This document shows, one piece after another, positions 44,401-56,400 of a DNA stretch of 64,000 bases (positions are counted from its first letter, which is position 1; each line of letters opens with the position of its first letter). Source of the DNA: Actinernus sp. WN-2022 (taxonomy: Eukaryota; Cnidaria; Anthozoa; Actiniaria; Actinernidae); NCBI GenBank assembly GCA_030867875.1, contig JAOWCC010001589.1:88621537-88685536 (forward strand), read 5' to 3'. The notes beneath the pieces are model-generated. The model saw nothing but the letters and a program-made list of their open reading frames with translations, was not told the DNA's origin and did no database searches. Made by a program: the position numbers and the translations under genes.

Positions 44401-47400
44401 TTTGCATTTCTTTGTCGATTTGTTGACCTCGTGGCGCTGATAGATTTTGCCATCGGACGGTATTCTTGTTTGAGGTACGTTTCGTAGGTTTTATGCCTCT
44501 CGGTCATAATACATACCAGCGCAAACACCGTGATCTGTAGGCCAACATGCACTAAAATAATTTTGAGCGTGTTTTTGGCTGTCAGAAATACCCCGGAGAA
44601 ATAAACGCTCGCACAGAATAATTTATGATGAGCGAAGCAATATTCAACTCTCAAGGTCAACTTAAACAAGAATCCTCTCACGGCCGAGGTTTTGGTTCGA
44701 GAAATTAAAGGCTTCCAACAGTTCCCTTTATAGTTCTGTAATATAATGAGCAGATCAGTTTTGGGAAGGAGGGTATATAACCAACAGGCATTTCAGTTAA
44801 TAAATACCTGATATGGACGCGAGCTGCGATAAAGAGCCGCAGGGTAGAATGAACAGTAGAGAAATATATCATATGATAGCTCCATCATAGGTGGACAGGA
44901 TACAACTTATAATATGGGACAAATATAAACATATATTTGAGACACTCATCTATTAGTACTCTGAACCTGGAGAACAGCAGACTAAATCGTAAGTGTGCGG
45001 TACATGAATAAGTAGAGGTCAACTTCTTTAATTTGCATACACGAGAAATATATATCAATGATATATACTAGGGGAGCAGAGAATGCATGTCACCGCGCTA
45101 CTGGCCACTCCTAAAGACTGCTAAATTCAGCTAATAATTCTTCCCTTCGGTTATTACTAAAAGGATTTCAAATGAAAGTGTATTTCATCTTCAATCTCAT
45201 GTGGCCCGAGTGAAAGCTCAGATGGGCTCTTGTTTGAATTAGACTGCCGGGTATCAAGTATTTTGAAAACCGTTCCCGGCTGCCGGGTATCTAGCCACAG
45301 TGTAAAATAAACTTATGCCGAATCACTCCAATATTTATAGTAAAACTGTACTTACTTGTTAATGTCTTACATAAACGATGGACATTCAGCGCGTCGTGAG
45401 CCAGAATTTCCAGTATGTTGCTCCCCGAGCGCTTCGACGACAGGAAGAACAAGTATTGCAAGCAGATGCAAGATTTTCGTTGTCATTTTGACCGCGCTTA
45501 TTCGTTACGAATGTGGGCAAACTATACATCAAAACGCGGGAATTGAATTCGGTTGTAGGTTTTCCCAGCCTTTTATAGCCCAGACTTCCCTGGCAAATGC
45601 CCAGAAATAGAGGAACGCCTTCTATATTTTGACTCAACCGGTCGAAACAATTGCAAATTGACCGAGAAAAATAAGCGACTATGGGGTTTAAACTATTAAA
45701 ACTACAGAGAAAAGGCATTATTGTTTTTAGTTTTTTATTTACGAGGCATAAAATTAAGAAATTGCAAGAAAATTGCGTAATTTTGGCGAACAGTTGAGTG
45801 AACTCCCAGAGTGGGCGTGAGCGTGACTCACGTCTAGTGACCTTTTGTTAAACGGAAGTTTGATATGTGGCCTCAATACACTGCTTAATCCGTAAGTTAT
45901 TGGTCTCGAGGCGAACAAATATGAAATCAAACTTCAAATCTGGAAGGTTTTATGTTTTTCATACATTTTCTTATACGAATCGACAGCCATTTTAGACACT
46001 AATGCGCATGTGCGCCGCCATCTTGTCTCATATTTCTGCCAATGATATTTAAGCATTATTGGCACATATGCAACTATACAAGATATATTCGTTATGATCA
46101 TGAATTTTCTTGTAGTAAACAACGGAAAATGTGAGAATTTGTTAGAAGACCATGTGTGACCAAGCCTTCAGAATGAAATGTGTTCATGTTTGTTATATAT
46201 AGTTAAGGTTAGAAAACCACAGCAAAAACCGTGTACAATCAATCCTGCCAGCAGACGTTGGATCAAAAATCAGATCTTGATCAGCAAGAAGAAGAAAATA
46301 TATTGATAAAGTGTCCGAAGACTACTGCAATGCTGATCAAATACAACTCTTGTCGAGGTTTATACGATGTACCAGCCTTCTTCAGGTTTATTTTACAGTG
46401 GAGGTCACAAATGGATACAAGGCTTATATAAATTGTTAATTACGTAACTATGAGCGGAAATTACAAAATCGATGACATATGTTTTATACAATAGTAACAC
46501 ATAAAAGGAAATTACGAAATAGGTTTGAAAAGATAGTACAGATAGAGTAACAACCGACAATAAAGGTCAAACGGTGAAATTACATTTCATCACGTCTATT
46601 CATTCCGAGTGGTTCGAGGGTTTTAGCTTTATAGATGAGATATGATTCACGTGCTTTTCTCACGGAGTCGCGTTTAGAAAAGGTGACTTCTAAAGGAACA
46701 AGAGGCCCTGAGTGGCCTTAACTCGGGCCATCTATAGCATGTACTGCATGGAGTTCTAGCATAATTTTGTGTCAACATGGTTTGTGCTAGAGTAGCCAGA
46801 GAATTGGTTCTCTACTGATGCTCTTGACTGATGGTCTTGTCTGTCAAATGTCAATGTGCAAATGCCCCATGTATTCTTGGGGGGGGGAGGTTAGGGTTAT
46901 GGTATGCCAGGGGGGGTTAGGGTTTAGGGTTATGGTATGCCAGGGGGGGTGGGGTGTTGGAAATGATAGAGCCATAATACACACACAACACACATATACA
47001 TACATGCTGTGCATGTACATTTCAGCCACAATTTTCTTCAATTCTGTAGTTTAATATTACTTTCTTTTCAATATTATTGTTCCTTGAGGGTCGTTAGAAT
47101 TATAAAACAAAATTGGTATATGGGTGTTGTTGATTGAAGTGCAATGGTTATTTGAGTAGTCTGCACGATATTGAGTCACTCAAATTTGATGCAGTGTAAT
47201 TATATCAGGTGCAGTACGACTATTAGAAATCAAGCAATTTAGAACAAATGCCACATAAGGTTGCTATTCATTGTGAATAGTTAGGTAATGTCGTTCTACA
47301 TGTGAAATAAAGTCATATATCTGTAATTCTCAATAACAAACCAGTGGAGATGGCTGAAATTCAGGCTAAATTCTCAATACAATATTTTCAATTGAGGTTG

Positions 47401-50400
47401 TAAACTACAGAACACCATTTTCTAGTATTAGTGAGCTAGTGCTAATTTTCTACACCTTGAAGGAGACTGAAACTTATAATGGCAGGCCACAAAGAAACAT
47501 GCAATGTCCACTCATTTTTTTCTATCATTGGGGTCACAGCAAGATTAATTTTCATTCCCAAATAATTCTTAAAAGTACTCATACTCCTGATCATGACCGA
47601 GTGAAAGTGGCGATGCTGACGCCAAGAACTGAGGACAACAACAACAATTACATTTATTTTCTCATAAGATGATGGAAATGTATACGAGTAATAAGGCATA
47701 ATAAGAAATACAATGATGAGAAAGTAGGTCCTTAAGGTAACCATCAGATGGAAAACACTGAAACAAGATCTAGCTTGCATGGATATATAATGGTACCAAG
47801 AATGGGGAAGGGAAATAAAGAGTGCTACTTGCATTTAAGTATACTCTCTCAGTTCTGGACCAAATTTAGTTTATTTTATAAACTTGCAATAATGATAAAT
47901 ACACTACTCTATGCATAATATCATTATGTCAGTTCTAAAAAAACAAACATTAAATACACTGTAGAATGCCTGAACCAAGAGATGATAATCAAATACAAAG
48001 AGGTACAGGCCAGATGTAAATAGACCCGGGAAATAGAACAAAATAAAAAGTCAATAATTGTGTTTGGTGGTAACTGTCCCTTGCCCTTGGTCTTGTGTTT
48101 AGGAAAGATTGGTTTTTACCATGCAGTGTCAATAACACGCCACAGATAAATATGCGATTTCCACATCAGAGTCATTTATCGTTCGTTTGAAAAAATCTTC
48201 ATTTCGGATTGCTTACTCAGTTTATACTCACTCACCGCATGCTAGATTTTCGTTCCCGAATTTATAAACATTTAAATACATGTGCATATAATATTTTAAA
48301 AGGCCCTTGTCAGTCAGAGAACTGAGACATCGGGTCATTTCTACTATACTTTCGAGAGGTTAATAACAATAAATAACAACACAACGACAGTCAATTGGTA
48401 TAAAGGTTATCATGTTCAGATTAGCGGCTACTTACATTTACAAGCTGTTGTCTTTATACTTATAGTCAGTGCTGATCGCAGAGCAGATATTTGTCAGTGT
48501 CACTAGTCCGACACGAGTGTATCTTAAAGCGTGTCGCATAATATGTGATAAATTCCCGTCCAAAGCCCGTAAAACACCTCTCAGCTTTAGAAAAGACAAA
48601 AATCTTGGTATTGCACTTGAAGGAACCTTTGGTTTACAGAAAAAAACAGCTGATATAAAGCCGGGTTTTGCTAAGTCAAAACTCCCATTCGCCGCCATCT
48701 TGAAAACCTTGGAAATGTTGTCCACTGTTCACGTGACCAGCACAGTGCAATCTGATTGGTACGGTGGCGAAAAGAACTTCCAAAGAAGGTGCTATCTGAT
48801 TGGTTAACGGCGAAAAAGTTCGACATTGAAAAAAAAAACATTTGCGATTTAAGACTCGTGCCGGCCAAAGGCCTGGCCCGAGTAATAAGGAGCACTGATA
48901 TCAGTACTAGAATGGTTAGGGCTGAGAAAATGTTCAGAAACGGCTGTAGGTTTAGATTTGAGGTCGTCTGTGTTCGTTAAAACGGTCTTTGAGGCATCGT
49001 TTTGTTTCTCCGATGTATTGTGAATTACAGTAGTGACATTGAACCATGTAAATTACGTTTTTAGTATTACATGTAATGTGAGATTTGATATGGTGAGTTT
49101 CGTCAGTGGAGGAAAAAGTGTATTGATTGAGGTGAAATGTAATTTCACCGTTTGACCTTTATTGTCGGCTGTTACTCGTATCTGCACTATCTTTTCAAAC
49201 CTATTTCGTAATTTCCTTTTAGTTGTTACTATTTTAAAAAACATATGTCATCGATTTTGTAATTTCCGCTCATAGTTACGTAATTAACAATATATAAGCC
49301 CTGCAACGAGTTTGGTATTATAATTTCGGATTTGGCCGTGCCATTTCCATTTTGCACTACTAGATCCCCTTCGGAGAGATCCACATTGCTATTGCGCTTG
49401 TTCACATCTCTAGCTCCCACACGTGTAGCGTGGTGGCTGGGGTTTAAAGCAGCTTTCGAGCTCGCCGCTAGAGTAACCAGATTCTGAGGCCTATGATCTA
49501 AAGTGAGGCTGACGGTCTTGGGGGCTATGCCATGCTGATGAGTCCTAACAAGGACGAAACAGCTGTACATGGTTGCCACTCTACCGGTAATAAGATGTGA
49601 GCATGCGTATTAGGCGCTAGCTACGTCATAGCGTGTGTTGTGTAGTGCCATGCAACGAGTTTGGTATTATAATTTCGGATTTGGCCGTGCCATTTCCATT
49701 TTGCACTACTAGATCCTCTTCGGAGAGATCCACATTGCTATTGCGCTTGTTCACATCTCTAGCTCCCACACGTGTAGCGTGGTGGCTGGGGTTTAAAGCA
49801 GCTTTCGAGCTCGCCGCTAGAGTAACCAGATTCTGAGGCCTATGATCTAAAGTGAGGCTGACGGTCTTGGGGGCTATGCCATGCTGATGAGTCCTAACAA
49901 GGACGAAACAGCTGTACATGGTTGCCACTCTACCGGTAATAAGATGTGAGCATGCGTATTAGGCGCTAGCTACGTGATAGCGTGTGTTGTGTAGTGCCAT
50001 GCAACGAGTTTGGTATTATAATTTCGGATTTGGCCGTGCCATTTCCATTTTGCACTACTAGATCCTCTTCGGAGAGATCCACATTGCTATTGCGCTTGTT
50101 CACATCTCTAGCTCCCACACGTGTAGCGTGGTGGCTGGGGTTTAAAGCAGCTTTCGAGCTCGCCGCTAGAGTAACCAGATTCTGAGGCCTATGATCTAAA
50201 GTGAGGCTGACGGTCTTGGGGGCTATGCCATGCTGATGAGTCCTAACAAGGACGAAACAGCTGTACATGGTTGCCACTCTACCGGTAATAAGATGTGAGC
50301 ATGCGTATTAGGCGCTAGCTACGTCATAGCGTGTGTTGTGTAGTGCCATGCAACGAGTTTGGTATTATAATTTCGGATTTGGCCGTGCCATTTCCATTTT

Positions 50401-53400
50401 GCACTACTAGATCCTCTTCGGAGAGATCCACATTGCTATTGCGCTTGTTCACATCTCTAGCTCCCACACGTGTAGCGTGGTGGCTGGGGTTTAAAGCAGC
50501 TTTCGAGCTCGCCGCCAGAGTAACCAGATTCTGAGGCCTATGATCTAAAGTGAGGCTGACGGTCTTGGGGGCTATGCCATGCTGATGAGTCCTAACAAGG
50601 ACGAAACAGCTGTACATGGTTGCCACTCTACCGGTAATAAGATGTGAGCATGCGTATTAGGCGCTAGCTACGTCATAGCGTGTGTTGTGTAGTGCCATGC
50701 AACGAGTTTGGTATTAAGCCTTGTATCCATTTGTGACCTCCACTGTAAAATAAACCTGAAAAAGGCTGGTACTGGCCAGCCGAAATATCGTATAAACCTC
50801 GACAAGCGTTGTATTTGATCAGCATTGCAGTAGTCTTCGGATACTATCATCAAGTTTGTTAGCAAGATGAAGCTAATTTACAAATATATTTTGTATTTGA
50901 ATCAGAATTTATAGAAAAAGACCTTGTTTTCACCCGTTTTCTTGACATGTGATCACGTGACTTATTGCTGCACCTTTATAATGTTAACGTTATTGGCGTA
51001 TTTGTTTATTGCTTATTTTTAGAATGTTATAAGACATTTGGTACGTTTTGGGCAGTTTTATAGTTCAGCCTCGTTTTCATGCCGACACTGAATCACGGAG
51101 GATGCATTCTTATTCTTTTAATTACTCTCTCCAATTCGGCTTTTCTTTTACCATTGTATTTATTATGTCCCAATTAACAATCGGAAACTGTTTATTAAGC
51201 AGCAAACATGTCCTTTGGGTTTTTATAGAAAACGTGGTCTTATGTTTAGAAAAAAGATGTTTTCCTGGATTTAGCCACCACGTGATAAGTCACGTGACAT
51301 CCAGTTACCCTAATTGTACCCAATGGAAAATCCTCAATAGTTTCTTTTGTTTCTGACCAGTTTTATGACGATTGAATCAGAACTTTGTATTTTATAAGCC
51401 GAAAATGCCGATTGCCTCGCTTCATGCTGAACACGAGGCCGTGACAGAAAAAAACCTTAATCTCGAAACTTGTACCACAATCTGAGTGTATGCATTAAAG
51501 GGCGGATATTGTTCCACAAGAATCAGGTGTCAAACCTTTTCTGTAGTGTGGGTTGTGCTCCTGAAATCCTAAAATAAGCCTTTCTCAGGAAATAGCTCCT
51601 TGCCTATATGTTGTTTTGAAAGTCGTCTACAGCTGGGGCTAAAATTATTGAAACACTTTGCTTCCATAGCGCCCCCATTTCCCCTGTGCAATGTTGGTTA
51701 CAAGTGCGTTATGACTATCTCGCACTTGCAACTCTGACTTTGCACCCAACATTGATACGAGGAAGGGGGTTCCAGTCCGACGATCAAACCATGTCGAGTG
51801 CTCAACTAGTAATACGAATTTCAGCTTTCAAACAACGAATTTCACCTTCAGAACTATTCTGTTGCGAGTACCAAATGATCTAGAAACACAAAAATGCGAT
51901 TTGATGAACTGAGAACGGAGTATAATACGGATTACGCTGTTCGTCGAACGAACTACTAGACTGTGAATCGATTATACAGCCCACTTCATTACCCATACCC
52001 ACTGCGCATCGAAGTTTTAGCAATTGGTGACGGTGGCATAATACATTGCATTCATTTCTATAATCCAAGATGGCAAAAGTTTTGTTTAAATACATCGCGA
52101 TTGGGTAGATTATACAAGTAGAAGATTGTGGTACGCTTCACTAATTGCTAAACAAAATGATGCGCAGAAGGGGATATGAAATAAACTAGGCTGAAAAAAA
52201 TATATCACCGGGCCATTTGCAAATTTGCCTGTAACATATCATATATGTAACAGGCTTGGGTCGGCTTAGTTGGGTGATGAAAAATGAAATATTTTATGGG
52301 GAGGCTTTAACTTCATACATTGTTGTTGTAAATTGTGTGAATGCAAGAAATAATTTCAGGTTTTACAAATAAATGGATAAAGAATAGCATTAGTTTTTTT
52401 AACCAATGAGGAGTAAAATTTAAATTATCAATGAGGACATTTTCATCACTTTTTAAGAATGAAATCATGACTTGTGGAAGTATCAGTTCTTTTCAATGCT
52501 GTAAACTAAAAAAAATATCACCTTGGAAGTTGTTGTTGTCTCAAGTACATTAAGGCCTGAGTTTGACCTTGTTCAGTGCCAGGCTCGCCCCAGAAAATAT
52601 TTAATGTTTTCTTGTCTTACTTTACTAATAGTTACTATTTTAAAATTATAACTTAACATTTTGTTGGGTTTGACTTCCTCAACATTTGCAGTTCTTCTTA
52701 TGGTGATCACGTGATTAGTGACGTCATTGCTAAGAGAAATACATTATAAAGAATGGGGCTGCTAGTTCTATACATCGGAGAAAATTGATCATGAAAATAA
52801 GATTGCTTTAACAAGTCAAATAGAATCACGGTTAAACATGTTGTTTTTATTGATTAGGGGATATGATATTAAGGGGGGAATTTGGTCACGTGACCTGTTT
52901 TGCTGAATATCCCCTTAACAGTAAACGATAGTCAAGTTCTGTAAGCGTGACTTTGTAGAAATCAGTATTCAAAATATACTGGATATAGAAACTTGTTAAC
53001 TTGGTGAAAACTCGCAACCCCATTTTAGAAGGAGTTTCCCCTCTGACACTGACTCGTGTTAACAGGTCACGTGACTATCCAAAAACGCTAGTTATGGTTC
53101 TTTATCACGTGAAGTTCTATTGATGTACTGAGTTTCACATATTTCTGTGAAGGTTCTAGTTCATAATCTTGAAAAATGTGTTTTCCTATTTTCGGTCAAT
53201 GACCCAGGCCTTAACGTACTTGAGCTCCTCTTCTAATGCGCAGAAGGGCATGCGCATACCAAAGCTGATTTCGTATCCCTATGTGATAAGTGAAACATAC
53301 ACCTATTTCGTCATACTGAGGTTGTCACGGACAAACTACAAACGACAAAGGTTTGTGGTTATAACTGTCCAGCTATATGCAAAACGGATACACTACGGTA

Positions 53401-56400
53401 TGATTCGAAAATCGATTCGCAGAAGACCATTAATTTGGACATATATTTCATCATTACATTAGATTCAATGGATAACGGTAGTTCCTGTAAAAAAAAAAAC
53501 TAGCTATAGTGTTTGCCTGCGTCGGCGGGGAAGATAAACACTGGTATGATCAACTAAAAGTCGATTAAGGTATGCTAACCGTCGTGGGGAGCGAGTAGCA
53601 GCTGACGTTTCGAGCGCTAGCCCTTCGCTGATAGTTTAGTTGATTATACCAGTGATTCATACGTTACAGGTTATACAAGTAGACACACGTACATGTACGT
53701 TAGAAATCAATAGACTACTCAATAATAGTAATATAATACTATTGCTCTTACTTTTTCATAATCAAATTTACTGTAATGCATAATTTCATTATTTTACGAT
53801 TATTATTACAATGAGTAACTGACTTCACAAGTAGTTTGTTAAAAGCTAAATACCATGACACTTCATGACAGAGTTATCCATCCATCCACAAAAACAAACG
53901 CATTCACCAGACGTTCAGCTACAACCACATTCCATTTTGGTTTGGGTTTTTAACGTTTGTCCGTGATAACCATTTTTGAAAATAGGTCTATACCGAAAGT
54001 GAACTATTCTACGAGGTGTTGCTTAAATGTTTTTTAATGCACAAATAAAGCATGTGTTCCGTCGTCTCTAACTAGGTGTTGAAGAAAACCTACCGGAAGA
54101 TATAAATCAGTGGAAAAAACAGCACATTCGCATTTGGTTACGGGATGAAGTTGAAGTCGAAGACAAGTACGTTGAGCAGCTAATCGACGGTGGTCTTACC
54201 AAGATTAGTCTCGTGAGGTATACGACAGATAAAGACGCTTTTGATAAAGAGTTTAAAGAGATCCCACGCACGGTCAGAAGAAATATTATCGACGCATGGG
54301 AAAAAATAACGGAAAGGGAGATTTTGCAACAAAAGCATTCGAGTGCTGATAAAACTGACTACTCAAAGCCTCCTCAACGACGAAGGAGTCACTCACCCGT
54401 CTCACAAAACTCGCCGAATAATACCAACTTTTCAGCTACTGGGCATCAAGATGAAATCAACGATCCTTTAGCTTTGAGGAGGGATACCGCTACACCTTTA
54501 AGTAACGACAAAACGTCAAAGCAATCTGAATCTCAAGTTAAACATGATTTAGCTCAAAAAGCAGCAAGCAATGTTTCTAAACTTCAAGAATTATTCCGTA
54601 CATTTGATACCGATGAAAATTGTAAATATCACAGGAATTGTCAACTTTTACCCGAGACAGGACCGGATGATTTGATGACACCTTGCCACGAATATAAAGC
54701 TTTCCAGGTTGCTGCGCAAGCAGAAAAAGTTACGAAGCAAATTAACTTCATGAAACATCTGGTAAAATTTGCCTGTGCCTGTTTGAATGAACGCTCCAAC
54801 GGAACAATTCATTTCGGTGTTGGCGACGACATCGAAAAAGATGATAAAGGAAAACCAAAGTGCAAACATGGCGAGATCCTTGGAATTGCAGTAGGTGAAA
54901 ATGATCGAAAGTATTTCACGGAATGGACCGAGGAAGCTATTCGAAAGTGCTTTAGAATCTGCAACACAAAGGGGAAAGCCGTGTCACCAACGGACTGTGA
55001 TTTATCCAAATGCCTTCGTCGACCAAAGTTTATCCCACTTTATTCAGCAGAGATGACACAGTTGTTCGTAGTGGAAGTTGATATCGTTCCAAATTCCTTG
55101 GTGTGCGAGGATTACCATTTCAAGGTCAGAGCTCCTACTAAACCTGCGAAAGGAGGACGCATTCAGTTTACACAAAAGTATCTATTATATCGACGTATTG
55201 GAGCCTCTTCAGAACCGGCCAATGGAAAAGCACCAGAGACCACCTTTGTAAACGATGAGCTACCGGTAAAAATTAAATTGCGAAAGGACGTCGAACAACA
55301 GCAGGCGTACAAGAAAGTTCAAAGCGAATCATTACTAGATAATGAAAAAAAGTTGACAAGTTTCTTATTGAACGGTCACAGGAGTATTGATGACGTGTAC
55401 CCCATCTTAGTTTGCAGCCGTCCTGATGAGCACACGAATGCTGCGAGAGATCTCTCGTTTGTGGCGCAGTTGGATTGCACCGTAGTTTTCGACTTTGATG
55501 TCGATTCAGAAAACCATGGATTAGCCGGGGCTTGCAAAATTAAGTTTGAGCAGGGAAATATCAAGTACATTCGATCTTATGCCATAGAAAGTGAGGTATT
55601 CTCGTCTGACAAGTCTACGGATAAATTTTGTGAGAGCTTAAACTTCAAAAACGATGTTGTTTGGATATATCCTAATGGACATTCCAAGTATAACAACGAG
55701 GGGAATTGTGATCAGCCAGAAACTGCCATGTCTCTTCAAGAGTGGACTGAAAAAAGGAACCGCAAAATTGGTGACGCCATATACATGCTTTCCAATGCTG
55801 GAGTCATACCAGAACACCGAGCGTCTGTAATGTGCATTTTACTTAATTCTGACCCAGAAAGCATGAAGATCATGTGTGAGTGCATTCATAATTTACTCGT
55901 TCGCTTCGGGTTGGATAAAATGTTTTTTATTATCAATAACGACCGTGTCCGCGATGCCTTTCTTCGACACATAGGCGAGAGGTATACAAAAGATAAGCTA
56001 GAAAAGCGAATGATTGTCGGGATGCCGTGGTCACAAGTCAACAAAGCCATTGCACATCTAAGAGGCTACGTTCCTGACAACAGCTGTGTAGTTCGCTTTT
56101 CTAACGGTGGGTTGTGCGAGATTGATATAGCTACACAACGACGTCTTAAAAATATCACCATTGTTGGAGTTAAACAGTGCGACGACAAGAACATGCAAAA
56201 CGATGAAATTTTTCAACAGGAAGAGGAGCAAACATTCTTCAATGGTGAGAAGGCAAGTTGGTGGAATTTTTTCTTTCCGGGACAAGTATGTAGAAGAGAG
56301 ATAGTAGATGAGTACTACTATAAAATCTATCACGCAAGGTACAGACAGCTTGAAGAATATGTGTATCTAATGGAGCTAAAGCACCAGCGAGGAGCAGGAG

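Larger units (their letters stand above)
49301..50714 (+). mobile_element. Retrozyme: tetrameric 349-bp tandem array with hammerhead ribozymes
   Basis: Units start (at GCAACGAGTTTGG) at 49303, 49652, 50001 and 50350, exactly 349 bp apart, with a partial fifth from 50699. Units differ by only one or two bases. Each carries one type I hammerhead on the plus strand. The array is flanked by TAAGCC (49295-49300 and 50715-50720), present once at the empty site in copy 1 (46.4 kb). Tandem units of a few hundred bp with hammerheads define animal retrozymes, non-coding retrotransposons that spread through circular RNA and are thought to borrow the machinery of autonomous elements. It lies in sense orientation in the last intron of the SAMD9-like gene. 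Confidence 0.92.
49133..50880 (+). mobile_element. Penelope long terminal sequence (copy 2) interrupted by the retrozyme
   Basis: 49133-49300 plus 50715-50880 together match the copy at 46230-46590 read in reverse complement: GAAATGTAATTTCACCG, CATATGTCATCGATTTTGT, then after the insertion TTGTATCCATTTGTGACCTC, TAAACCTCGACAAG and TTTGATCAGCATTGCAGTAG. The two parts are separated only by the 349-bp tandem array. Confidence 0.8.

Noticed and set aside
46885..46935. TTAGGGTT-like motifs suggesting interstitial telomere repeat
   Set aside because: Only a few imperfect copies within a G-rich GGTTATGGTATGCCAGG repeat; a similar short run occurs at 34575-34605 inside a MITE.
49626..49928. A 100-residue minus-strand ORF repeated in each 349-bp unit
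   Set aside because: It is antisense to the ribozymes, the unit length (349) is not a multiple of three, and it shows no domain. Conservation is explained by the near identity of the units. Animal retrozymes are non-coding.
51680..52095. Overlapping ORFs of 65-71 codons on both strands
   Set aside because: No domain, no splice context, and they are mutually antisense; most likely chance.
55415..55440. CCTGATGAG motif inside exon 5, as in a hammerhead core
   Set aside because: No GAAA segment or stems at suitable distance; it is part of the coding sequence.
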